Source of the DNA: Alphaproteobacteria bacterium
GTDB lineage: Bacteria; Pseudomonadota; Alphaproteobacteria; Ferrovibrionales; Ferrovibrionaceae
Assembly (NCBI GenBank): GCA_017307375.1
Contig: JAFKFH010000005.1
Location: 434,001-498,000, forward strand
Length of the DNA: 64,000 nt
Direction of reading: 5' to 3'
Part shown: positions 33,363 to 41,655 of the stretch, piece after piece
Layout of the letters: each line of letters opens with the position of its first letter
Numbering within the stretch: the stretch's first letter is position 1
Translations under genes and position numbers: made by a program
Notes under the pieces: generated by a model
Told to the model about the DNA's origin: nothing
Seen by the model: only the letters and a program-made list of their open reading frames with translations
The model's database searches: none

Positions 33363-33376
33363 GTTGTCTAGACAAC
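33363..33376. promoter_or_regulatory. 14-base palindrome GTTGTCTAGACAAC, candidate HutC-type operator
   Basis: A perfect palindrome lies 36-49 bases before the ammonia-lyase ATG, just upstream of a TATAAC -10-like box (33355-33360 on the minus strand). Its position suits repression by the HutC-type regulator encoded downstream in the same operon. Confidence 0.65.
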
Positions 33377-33403
33377 TATGAGGCAAGGCAATTCGACCGG
33401 TCC

Positions 33404-34027
33404 CTATCCCGCAGGACGCAGGGCGCAACCGTCAAGGTAGCGCAGCACGGCATCACGCAGATCCTCGCCCAGATCGTGGACGGCAACATGCAGGTCGACC
33501 CGATCGTCCGCGCCGATGGTGATCGAACGCGGCTTGTGGCCAGGTTGCTTGACGGTAATCACGAGGTTGCGCACGCGCCGGCTGCCGATCACCTGCTGCG
33601 GCAGCTTGGTGACCAGCACGATCTCGGCCAGCGGCCTGATCCGGTTGTCGGGGTTTTCCGTGCCGTCGATCTTCAACCGCGCGTGATAGTCGGCAAAACC
33701 GAGACTGCCGAGCGAGCGGGTTTCGGTCTGATGGACGATCTCGCAACGCGTTTCGCCGCGATAGGCGTGCACCTTGGCCTGGCGATAGGCAGTGATGATG
33801 CCGTCCAGCTTGGCACGCAGATAGTCGGTGACCGCCTGGCCGATCAGCACCAGCGCCGTGTCGGCCGGAATTCTGCCGGCACCACGCAGCTCGAAGATCG
33901 AGCGGATCGCGGCGTCGGTCGATTCCTGGCCGGCGGTATCGTCCCATGCCCTGTTGACCAGGGCATTCACGCTCGATGTGTCGGGGGTGGGCACGCGGTA
34001 CGCGATATCCGGCGCGACGAGCGACAT
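33404..34027 (-). CDS. Hypothetical protein
   Basis: This protein of about 207 residues matches no family I recognise. It has no signal peptide or membrane segment, is fairly polar, and contains a central helix-like stretch (AVTDYLRAKLDGIITAYRQA) followed by a beta-rich half (EIVLVTKLPQQVIG, RNLVITVKQPGHKPRSITIG). ATG at 34027 is preferred, with GAGAA about 7 bases ahead; a longer open frame upstream has poor codon use. It is separated from the ammonia-lyase operon by 76 bases that contain the operator-like palindrome. Confidence 0.6.
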   Translation of the reverse strand: MSLVAPDIAYRVPTPDTSSVNALVNRAWDDTAGQESTDAAIRSIFELRGAGRIPADTALVLIGQAVTDYLRAKLDGIITAYRQAKVHAYRGETRCEIVHQTETRSLGSLGFADYHARLKIDGTENPDNRIRPLAEIVLVTKLPQQVIGSRRVRNLVITVKQPGHKPRSITIGADDRVDLHVAVHDLGEDLRDAVLRYLDGCALRPAG

Positions 34028-34256
34028 GTTCGTTCTCTTTGTTGGCCATGCGTCGCTCGTCGAACGCGCGTCCCAGCCTTCCCGTTTCTTCACGCCCGTT
34101 ATTGTCACAACCGTACGATCAGCTGTGCTGTTCGATTCCTGTCCCACTCTTTTTTCGCGAACCGGTCAGCGAGCGGTAAGCGTGCGGGTGGATAATGATG
34201 GGTACGGATGGAATGCATCCGCGGCTTTCAGATCAGAAGATCCAAGGAACGAACCC

Positions 34257-34448
34257 ATGGTTACCTCCGCCATCTCCGCCACTACCCCGCGTATCCCGCA
34301 GCGCCTGCCGGAAGCCAGCCCGGCCGAGGAGCGCGCGGAAACCCCCGCGCAGGACGCCCTGGAGGCCGGCGAAAGCAGCGCCTCGGCACCCCGCCCGCAG
34401 GCATCGTTGCCGGCCTATCTCGGCCGCAACGTCAACCAGACGGCCTGA
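34257..34448 (+). CDS. Small hypothetical protein
   Basis: A 63-residue ORF with a well-placed AAGGAA ribosome-binding site 7 bases before ATG. The sequence is Ala/Pro/Glu-rich and probably disordered (PEASPAEERAETPAQDALEA), ending LPAYLGRNVNQTA. Its last 17 bases overlap the convergent histidine-kinase gene. No homologue is recognised; coding status rests on the start context and codon pattern. Confidence 0.5.
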   Translation: MVTSAISATTPRIPQRLPEASPAEERAETPAQDALEAGESSASAPRPQASLPAYLGRNVNQTA

Positions 34449-35817
34449 CCTCTCCCCCTTGACCTCGGGCCGTCGCGGTGGGCGGCGGCAGGGTGATCAC
34501 GATCACCGCGCCGCCGCCCGCTGCGTCCTGGATATCGATACGACCGCCATGGGCGGCGATCGTCCGCGATACGATCGCCAGGCCTAGCCCGGCGCCGGCA
34601 GCGCCGCTGCGGTTGCCGCGCCAGAACCGATGGAAGACGGTTTCGCGCAGTTCGCGCGGAATGCCCGGACCATGATCGCGGACCGCCAGGCTGCCCTGCT
34701 CGCCGACGGCAATCGATACCGTGCTGCCTTCGGGCGTATGGGCCAATGCGTTTTCCGCGAGGTTGCGCAGCGCGCGGAACAGGAAGTCGCTGATCCCGCG
34801 AACAAGCACGGGCCGCCCCGCGCCCGTCACCTCGATCGAGCGCCCGCGCTCGACCGCCACGGGGGCCAGAAGCGTCGCCACGTCGACGGCAATCGCCGCA
34901 AGGTCGGCGACATCCCCATCCCCGACCCGCATGCCGTCGAGGCGCGCGGAATCGAGCAATTGGCCGACCAGCCGTTCCATCGCCGCGACATCGGGCAGCA
35001 GATCGGCGGCGGCCCGCGGGTCGAGAACCACCTCGAGATGGGTCTTGAGCACTGCCAGCGGCGTGCGCAGTTCGTGGGCGGCATCGGCGATGAATTCGCG
35101 CTCGGCGCGATAGCCATCCTCGACCCGGCCCAGCGCCAGGTTCACCGCCTGCACGAAGGGCAGGATCTCGCGCGGCATGCCGCCCTCGGGCAAACGCCGA
35201 GACAGGGTGTCCGGGCCGATCGCCGCCGCGCTTGCCGCCGCGGCCCGCAGCGGCCGCAATGCCACATGAACCACCAGCAGATTGACCACCAGCAGCAGCA
35301 GGACGAACGGCCCCCAGATCCAGGCCCATTCGGAAATGAACTCGTCCATCAGCGCGTCGACATACATCTCCCGGTCGTCGGAGACGACCTGGATCCAGTA
35401 ACGCTGCCCCATCACGGTAATCGGACGCGTGATGCCGTAGGCTTCCTCGACACCCGCCGGCGAGCGAAAGACGAAGTAGTCGCTCTGATGTGGATCGTCG
35501 GCGTCGAACAAGGGGCCGGTCACCCCTTCCGATCCGATGATCAGCCGACGGGCATCGTCGAAGACCGCGAAGCGAGAGGCGGCGGCCTTCAGCGACCGGT
35601 TGACGTTCTCGGCCGCCCGCGGCGGCAGCACGCCGCCTTCCTCGTTGAGGAAATGCTCGATGAGCCGCGCCTGGCTGAGCAGCGTCTGCTCGCGAACCCG
35701 GTCGTCGGCCGCGTCATACTGGATATAGAGCAGCGCCGCCGCGCCGATAAGGGCCAGCACGCTGACCACGACGAGGGCTGCGGCGAGACGGCCGACAAGC
35801 GAAGACGTCCCCCTCAT
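34432..35817 (-). CDS. Membrane sensor histidine kinase
   Basis: This 461-residue kinase has a first transmembrane segment (about residues 10-30), a periplasmic sensor region of about 130 residues, a second segment (WGPFVLLLLVVNLLVV) and a HAMP-like stretch. The phosphoacceptor box is FIADAAHELRTPLAVLKTH, and the ATPase domain shows NLAENALAHTP, DHGPGIP and GLGLAIV. It would phosphorylate the response regulator encoded just upstream, whose stop overlaps its start by 4 bases. The signal is unknown; layout resembles QseC/TctE-type kinases. Confidence 0.93.
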   Translation of the reverse strand: MRGTSSLVGRLAAALVVVSVLALIGAAALLYIQYDAADDRVREQTLLSQARLIEHFLNEEGGVLPPRAAENVNRSLKAAASRFAVFDDARRLIIGSEGVTGPLFDADDPHQSDYFVFRSPAGVEEAYGITRPITVMGQRYWIQVVSDDREMYVDALMDEFISEWAWIWGPFVLLLLVVNLLVVHVALRPLRAAAASAAAIGPDTLSRRLPEGGMPREILPFVQAVNLALGRVEDGYRAEREFIADAAHELRTPLAVLKTHLEVVLDPRAAADLLPDVAAMERLVGQLLDSARLDGMRVGDGDVADLAAIAVDVATLLAPVAVERGRSIEVTGAGRPVLVRGISDFLFRALRNLAENALAHTPEGSTVSIAVGEQGSLAVRDHGPGIPRELRETVFHRFWRGNRSGAAGAGLGLAIVSRTIAAHGGRIDIQDAAGGGAVIVITLPPPTATARGQGGEVRPSG

Positions 35818-36491
35818 GGGACGCGATCGGACAGGAGGTAGCCGACACCCCGCAACGTATGGACATGCACGGTCGCGCCGGCCTGCATCATCCGCTTGCG
35901 CAGGCGATGGATCAGCACCTCGATGGCATTCGAGCTGAGTTCATCGTCGAAGGCATAGATCGCCGCCTCGATGGCATCCTTTGTCACCACCTTGCCGAAG
36001 CGGCGCAGCAGCAGTTCCAGCGCATCGCGCTCGCGCCGGCTCAGCGATACCGGCTCACCGCCGACGCGCACCTCGCGCGTCGTGCTGTCGAAGGCGACGT
36101 TGCCGCGCACGAGGACCGAATCGAGGCTGTCGCCAGGCCGGCGCAACAGCGCCCGCAGCCGGGCCACCAGTTCTTCCATGGCAAAGGGTTTCAGCAGGTA
36201 ATCGTCGGCCCCACGATTGAGCGCGCCCACCCGGTCCTCGATGCCGTCGCGGGCCGAAAGGACCAGCACGGGAATCGAATCGCCGCGTTCGCGCAGGCCG
36301 GTCAGAATCGACAAGCCAGAGACATCGGGCAGACCGATATCGAGAACGACGACGTCATAGCGTGTGGCCCCCAGCGCCGCCTGCGCGTCGGCCGCCGTAT
36401 GCATCACGTCTACCGTGAATCCCGCCTTGTCGAGGCCCAGCCCGACGAAACCCGCCAGCCGGACATTGTCCTCGATCAGTAAGACGCGCAT
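35814..36491 (-). CDS. OmpR/PhoB-family response regulator
   Basis: This 225-residue protein has a receiver domain (about residues 1-115; acidic ED pair in LLIEDN, phospho-Asp in VVVLDIGLPDVSG, Lys in LLKPFAMEEL) and a winged-helix DNA-binding domain (about 125-220; VSLSRRERDALELL). ATG at 36491 is chosen because it begins the first strand. It is paired with the downstream kinase. No target operon is evident; autoregulation is common for this type. Confidence 0.94.
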   Translation of the reverse strand: MRVLLIEDNVRLAGFVGLGLDKAGFTVDVMHTAADAQAALGATRYDVVVLDIGLPDVSGLSILTGLRERGDSIPVLVLSARDGIEDRVGALNRGADDYLLKPFAMEELVARLRALLRRPGDSLDSVLVRGNVAFDSTTREVRVGGEPVSLSRRERDALELLLRRFGKVVTKDAIEAAIYAFDDELSSNAIEVLIHRLRKRMMQAGATVHVHTLRGVGYLLSDRVP

Positions 36492-36682
36492 CGCATTTTC
36501 CACGGCCTGCCGGTGCCATCCCGTTCACGATCCGGCTGTTCGCCGCACGATGCAAGCATCGCGAGAACTATGGTGCGGCTTCCCTTACGGCTCGCTGACG
36601 GCAGCGCGATTTCGCGGTCGGGCCGTAAGCGGTCGGTCAGGCGGCTCCACTACGGTCGCCGGCAGTTTTCAGGAGTACCCCG

Positions 36683-37627
36683 ATGCGACCGGACATCATC
36701 GCAACCCATCCCCCGAGACAGGCTCATCGACCCGACTGGCTGCTGCCGCTGGCCTATGCCGCAGGCATGCTGGCAAGCGGCGGCATCCGCCGGGCCATCC
36801 GCTTCCTGGGCCGCGCCGCAACCTGCCCCCGCGCGACGATCGGCTGGCTTGCCTATATCGATGCCGGGCCGCTGCGTGCCGTACCGCTTGCCGCCCGGCT
36901 CGACCTCGCACAGAAGATCTATCGACCCTATGCGCGCCGCGATGCCGATCTGGCTGGGCGGATCGCCCTGCTGCGGGCCCATTACGACGGCCTGGCGATA
37001 CGGCTTTCGGTGGCGGCGATCGCACGGCTTGCATCCGGGCAATCGCTGATCGTCGGGACCCTGACGGGGCGCAGCGGCCGCCGCTACGACGTGACGATGA
37101 TGCGCGACTGCCGCTTCGGCAAGGAGGGCGAGATCACCCTGGCCCTGCAGGCCTGCGACCCGAACATCGTCCTGGCCGCTGTCACGTTCTCGTTCGCGCG
37201 GGCCGGGGACGGGTCGACGCTGTTGTCGCTGGGCGGCCTGCAGGGGCCGCCGCGACCGCATGGTCGCGACGAGGTGGTCGCAGCCACCCGCGATCTGCAC
37301 GGCGAGCGGCCGAAGCGGGCGGTGATCGCCGCCGCCGGCGCGCTGGGGCACTGGCTTGGGGCCGGCGGCATCGCGGCCGTCTCGAACGCCAATCATGTCA
37401 GTCACAGCATGAACCGCCGCGGCGCATTTCATGCCGACTACGACGGCTTCTGGGAAGAACTGGGCGGATCCCGGCGCGCCGACGGCGACTACGACCTGCC
37501 GATCGACCCGCCGCGCCGGTCGCCGGACGAGGTGCCGGCCAAGCGCCGCAAGGAATGGCTGCGCCGCACTGCCGCGATCGACGATCTCGTCGGGCAGGTG
37601 CGGCGCAGCCTCGATGCCGCGCTCTAG
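36683..37627 (+). CDS. DUF535 (VirK/YbjX-like) family protein
   Basis: This 314-residue protein shows the DUF535 C-terminal signature: NHVSHSMNRRGAFHADYDGF with WEELGG, then YDLPIDPPRR and AKRRKEWLRR. YbjX/VirK proteins are linked to cell-envelope changes and resistance to antimicrobial peptides in enterobacteria; the biochemical activity is unknown. It is transcribed away from the two-component system, 190 bases off, and so could be a target of that system. Confidence 0.85.
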   Translation: MRPDIIATHPPRQAHRPDWLLPLAYAAGMLASGGIRRAIRFLGRAATCPRATIGWLAYIDAGPLRAVPLAARLDLAQKIYRPYARRDADLAGRIALLRAHYDGLAIRLSVAAIARLASGQSLIVGTLTGRSGRRYDVTMMRDCRFGKEGEITLALQACDPNIVLAAVTFSFARAGDGSTLLSLGGLQGPPRPHGRDEVVAATRDLHGERPKRAVIAAAGALGHWLGAGGIAAVSNANHVSHSMNRRGAFHADYDGFWEELGGSRRADGDYDLPIDPPRRSPDEVPAKRRKEWLRRTAAIDDLVGQVRRSLDAAL

Positions 37628-37629
37628 CG

Positions 37630-39567
37630 CTATTTTGCTGCGGTCTTGGCCCGGGCCGCCTCGATCGAGTTCTGCAGGTCCTCGATCACCTGCTCGCCAA
37701 AGCGGGTGACGACCGCGCCTTTCTGGGCGGCAACCAGACCGGCATTGGCATCGATCGCCTTGCAGTAGGCGAGGATCAGCGCGTCGGCGATATCGGCCGG
37801 CCGCGCCTTCGCCTGGCCCGACCACATCGCGGCCGTCAGATCGGCGATCGCCGGGGCCGGGACCCGCGGTCCCACGGTTGCCACCAGCGGCGTGGCCGCG
37901 GCGACCAGCGGCTGGGCGACCAGCTTGCCGTCATCGGCCGGGCAGGCAAACGGAACCGTGCCATCGGGCAGGTGCGCGACAAGCGAGTTGCCGGCCGCCG
38001 TAGCCCAGACGATGCCGAGCTGCGGTCCCGGCGCCGGCGTCGCCTGACCGGCGACATAGGCGGCAACATCGTTGGCGAAGCGGCCCAGCGCGGCGCGCTT
38101 GGCGGCATTGTCCTGCGGCCCCTTGGCCAGTATCGGGCAATAGGCGCCGACCAGCGCGTTGACGGTATCGGCCAGCCCGGCACCCTGGTTGGCGTTCTGG
38201 TAGGTATCGACCAGCTTGGAAATGTTGAGTGCCGCCCCACCCGACATCTGCTCGTTCAACAGCTTGGTCGTAGCGGCATCGAGATCGGTTGCCGACGGCC
38301 CGCCACCAACCTGCGGACAATCCAGTGCACGGGCTGCGTCGGTGCCGGCCGGCGCCACCGCCACGGCGGCGCGGAAGCCCGAGGCCATTTCCGGCGTGGC
38401 ATTCGGCGCGGCTGTGTTGCCCCAGCTGGTCCTGACATAGTTCGCGACATCGGCGACATCACGGTCGCTGAGCGCGCCGGCAAAGCCAGGCATGGCCCCG
38501 AACTTACCGGTCGCCGCGATGCCCTGCAGCACCACACGGATCACGTCGCCGGGACCAGCGGCCAGCACGGCCGGATTGCCGGCAAGCGGCGGGATGGCGC
38601 CTGCCATGCCGGCGCCCTTGTCCTGGTGGCAGGCGATACAGTTGTCGACATAGAGCTTGGCGCCCCGGTCGTGCGCGCCAGCCGTCATCTTCGATGCCGC
38701 CTGCGGCGGGCGCGTCTTGTAGGTGCGCGGCTGGTCCAGCAGGTAGGCGGCCAGCGCCGTCAGGTCCTGGTCGGTCAGATAGGCCAGGCTGTCATGCACC
38801 ACCTCGTACATCGGACCAAAAACTGTCGTCTGCTTGGCCGAGCCGTTCTTGAGATACGCGGCCAGCGTCGGCTTGGTCCAGCCGTCGAGGCTCTTCAGCG
38901 TGTCGGTGGTGAGGTCCGGGGCATACCAGTTGTCGATCGGGGCGCCGGCCAGGGCCTTCGACGATTCGGTCGCTCCCAGGACATTGCGGGGCGTGTGGCA
39001 ATCGCCGCAATGGCCAAGCGCGTCGACCAGATAGGCGCCGCGATTCCATTCGGCATCCTTGGCCGGATTGGGCTTGAAGCGGCCGTTCTCGAAGAACAGC
39101 TCGCGCCACCCGATCAGCGAATAGCGGATATTGAACGGGAACGGCAGGGCATTGGGATCATTCGGCCGCTCGACCGCCGGGATCGTGCGGACATAGGCCC
39201 ACAGGGCCTTGATGTCGTCGTCGGTGATCTGCGTGTACGAATCGAAGGGCATGGCGGGGTAGAGGAACTTGTGCCCCTTGCCGATGCCGTTGCGCACCGC
39301 CCCGTCGAAATCGGAAAACGTCCAGTCGCCGATCCCAGTCTTCCTGTCCGAGGTGATGTTGGGCGAGTAGATCGCGCCGAACGGCGTGTTCAGTGCCAGG
39401 CCGCCCGCGAAAGGCGCCCCGCTCGGACCGGTGTGGCAGGGCATGCAGTCCGCGGCCTTGGCCAGATAGGCCCCGCGCTGGACCAGCGCCGCATCATCCT
39501 GCGCCCTGGCACCGTCCGTCATCAGCGTCGCGGCCGCCACGGCGACCACCCCCAACACTGCCCGCAT
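37630..39567 (-). CDS. Tri-haem cytochrome c (alcohol-dehydrogenase cytochrome subunit-like) with C-terminal repeat extension
   Basis: This 645-residue protein has a signal peptide (to about residue 22) and three CxxCH haem sites: CMPCH, CGDCH and CIACH, arranged as in the AdhB-like subunit of membrane dehydrogenases. The first 400 residues or so fit that family. The remaining 240 residues are an extension not usual for it, made of two similar helical units, each with an A-Y-C pattern (ALVGAYCPILAKG and ALILAYCKAIDAN), plus two more cysteines. No dehydrogenase gene adjoins it, so its electron donor is unknown. Confidence 0.9.
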   Translation of the reverse strand: MRAVLGVVAVAAATLMTDGARAQDDAALVQRGAYLAKAADCMPCHTGPSGAPFAGGLALNTPFGAIYSPNITSDRKTGIGDWTFSDFDGAVRNGIGKGHKFLYPAMPFDSYTQITDDDIKALWAYVRTIPAVERPNDPNALPFPFNIRYSLIGWRELFFENGRFKPNPAKDAEWNRGAYLVDALGHCGDCHTPRNVLGATESSKALAGAPIDNWYAPDLTTDTLKSLDGWTKPTLAAYLKNGSAKQTTVFGPMYEVVHDSLAYLTDQDLTALAAYLLDQPRTYKTRPPQAASKMTAGAHDRGAKLYVDNCIACHQDKGAGMAGAIPPLAGNPAVLAAGPGDVIRVVLQGIAATGKFGAMPGFAGALSDRDVADVANYVRTSWGNTAAPNATPEMASGFRAAVAVAPAGTDAARALDCPQVGGGPSATDLDAATTKLLNEQMSGGAALNISKLVDTYQNANQGAGLADTVNALVGAYCPILAKGPQDNAAKRAALGRFANDVAAYVAGQATPAPGPQLGIVWATAAGNSLVAHLPDGTVPFACPADDGKLVAQPLVAAATPLVATVGPRVPAPAIADLTAAMWSGQAKARPADIADALILAYCKAIDANAGLVAAQKGAVVTRFGEQVIEDLQNSIEAARAKTAAK

Positions 39568-39685
39568 GCAATCCCCCCGAGGTGAGCATTCGTTTCAAAC
39601 CCGGACGATAGCATATCGGCGGGACATGACGAGCCTGTGGTGCATTGTGTTAAGGTCGGCCAAAATCAGGCGTGGAGGAAAGACG

Positions 39686-41215
39686 ATGGCGGAAATGATC
39701 GCCGGCGACCGCAGGGTCGACATGGCCGAGGTAAACCGGCGCGCCGCCCAGGCGGCAAGCGGACTGCTGGACCTTGGCCTGGGCGACGGCGACGCCATCG
39801 CGCTCTACCTGCGCAACGACATCGCGTTTTTCGAAGCGTCCCTGGCCGCCGGATTGATCGGTGCCTACGCGACCCCGATCAACTGGCATTTCACCGCCGA
39901 CGAGGCGGGCTATATCCTGCGCGATTGTGGGGCCAGGGCGCTGCTGGTCCACAGCGACCTGTGGCCGATGCTCGCCAGGGCGGTGCCTGACGGCATTACC
40001 GTCTTTGTCGTGCCGACCCCTGCCGAGATTCGCTCGGCCTACCATCTGCCGGACGTACCGGTCGCGCCCGGCATGACGTCGTGGGCGGACTGGGTCGCCG
40101 CGCAGCAGCCGCTGACGGGCGTCGTCCCGCCGCCACGGGCCTCCATGATCTACACCTCGGGTACCACCGGACGCCCGAAGGGCGTGCGGCGCCAGCGCCC
40201 GACCGCGGAACAGGCCGCGCGCCAGCTCGATTTCGGCGGCCGCACCTACGGTCTCAAGCCTGACGGGAATACCGTGGCCCTGATGAATGGACCGATGTAC
40301 CACTCGGCACCGAATGCCTATGCGATGCTGGCGGCACGCACCGGTGCCAGCATCGTGCTGCAGCCGCGCTTCGACCCTGAGGAATTGCTGGCGCTGATCG
40401 AGCGGTATCTCGTCACCCACATGCATATCGTGCCGACGATGTTCGTGCGCCTGCTGAAGCTGCCCGAGGCGGTGAAGCGGCGCTACGACCTGTCGTCGCT
40501 GCGCTGGGTCATCCATGGCGCGGCCCCCTGCCCGCCCGCGATCAAGCGGGCGATGATCGACTGGTGGGGGCCGGTCATCAACGAGTACTACGGCGCCACC
40601 GAAACCGGCATTACCGTCTGGCACTCCTCGGCCGAGGCGCTGGCCAGGCCGGGTACCGTCGGGCGCGTCATGGATTTTGCCGAAGTCCGCGTGCTGGACG
40701 AAAACGGGGTGGTCCTGCCCCCCGGCCAGATCGGCGAGATCTACATGCGCATACCCGACCTGCCCGACTTCACCTATCAGGGTGCCGACGACAAACGGCG
40801 CGAAGTCGGCCACGAGGATCTGGTCACCGTCGGCGATGTCGGCTGGGTCGACGAGGACGGCTATGTCTTCCTGTGCGACCGCAAGCGCGACATGGTGATC
40901 TCGGGCGGGGTCAACATCTACCCGGCGGAGATCGAGGCGGTGCTGATCGGCATGCCCGGCGTGAAGGACTGTGCCGTCTTCGGCATCCCCGACGAGGAAT
41001 TCGGCGAAAGCCTCTGCGCCTATGTCGAGCCCGACGATCCCGGCGACGCCCCGGCGCCGGCGGCAATCCGCGGCTTTCTGGGCGAACGGCTGGCGAAATA
41101 CAAACTGCCACGCGTGGTCGAGATCGCCGCCAGCCTGCCGCGCGAGGATTCCGGGAAGATCTTCAAACGCAAGCTGCGCGCCCCCTACTGGGAAGCCGCC
41201 GGCCGCAACATCTGA
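39686..41215 (+). CDS. AMP-forming acyl-CoA synthetase/ligase
   Basis: This 509-residue adenylate-forming enzyme has motif MIYTSGTTGRPKGVRR (about residue 155), YYGATETG, VGDVGWVDEDGYVFL and a C-terminal ligase lysine in REDSGKIFKRKL. It activates a carboxylic acid with ATP and joins it to CoA. The sequence resembles bile-acid or medium/long-chain ligases, but the substrate cannot be fixed. ATG has GGAGGAAAG 5 bases ahead. It is followed 13 bases later by a rhodanese-like gene, so they may be co-transcribed. Confidence 0.92.
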   Translation: MAEMIAGDRRVDMAEVNRRAAQAASGLLDLGLGDGDAIALYLRNDIAFFEASLAAGLIGAYATPINWHFTADEAGYILRDCGARALLVHSDLWPMLARAVPDGITVFVVPTPAEIRSAYHLPDVPVAPGMTSWADWVAAQQPLTGVVPPPRASMIYTSGTTGRPKGVRRQRPTAEQAARQLDFGGRTYGLKPDGNTVALMNGPMYHSAPNAYAMLAARTGASIVLQPRFDPEELLALIERYLVTHMHIVPTMFVRLLKLPEAVKRRYDLSSLRWVIHGAAPCPPAIKRAMIDWWGPVINEYYGATETGITVWHSSAEALARPGTVGRVMDFAEVRVLDENGVVLPPGQIGEIYMRIPDLPDFTYQGADDKRREVGHEDLVTVGDVGWVDEDGYVFLCDRKRDMVISGGVNIYPAEIEAVLIGMPGVKDCAVFGIPDEEFGESLCAYVEPDDPGDAPAPAAIRGFLGERLAKYKLPRVVEIAASLPREDSGKIFKRKLRAPYWEAAGRNI

Positions 41216-41228
41216 CGGGGGATCGCGG

Positions 41229-41621
41229 ATGGCCGGATGGTGGCAGCGCCTGTTCGGCGGCGCACGGGAGCAGGATGGCGTGCAATGGACGACGACCGAG
41301 GCCCTGGCCACGGCGCTGGACCAGGGCGACCCCGTGCTGATCCTCGATGTTCGCGGGGCCGACGAGGTGCGGGGACCGCTCGGCGCCATTCCCGGCATGC
41401 TGAACCTGCCGCTGGACGAACTGCCCCGGGAGCTCGGCAAGCTGCCACGCGAGCGGCCGATCGTCGTCGTCTGCAGGACAGACAGGCGGTCGGCCCGCGC
41501 CGCCGCGATGCTGCGGGACGCAGGGTTCAAGACCGTGGCCGTCCTGGCCGGCGGGATGGAGCGCTGGTCGGCAGAGGGGCGTCCATGCCGGCCGGAACCG
41601 TCGGCCGGCAACGGCAGTTGA
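41229..41621 (+). CDS. Rhodanese-like domain protein
   Basis: This 130-residue single-domain protein has the rhodanese start (ILDVRGADEVRGPLGAIPG) and an active-site loop VVCRTDRRSARAA with the catalytic Cys. It handles sulfane sulfur or acts as a phosphatase-like relative; acceptor unknown. It follows the acyl-CoA ligase closely and precedes the YdbH-like gene by 34 bases. Confidence 0.88.
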   Translation: MAGWWQRLFGGAREQDGVQWTTTEALATALDQGDPVLILDVRGADEVRGPLGAIPGMLNLPLDELPRELGKLPRERPIVVVCRTDRRSARAAAMLRDAGFKTVAVLAGGMERWSAEGRPCRPEPSAGNGS

Positions 41622-41655
41622 AGGGGACCGATTCCGGGGGTCTGAAGGATCACGC

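Noticed and set aside
36364-39585. A very long open frame on the plus strand across the response-regulator, DUF535 and cytochrome region
   Set aside because: It is antisense to the response-regulator and cytochrome genes and out of frame with the DUF535 gene on its own strand; its product is Arg/Gly/His-rich with no domain, as expected for a shadow frame in GC-rich DNA.
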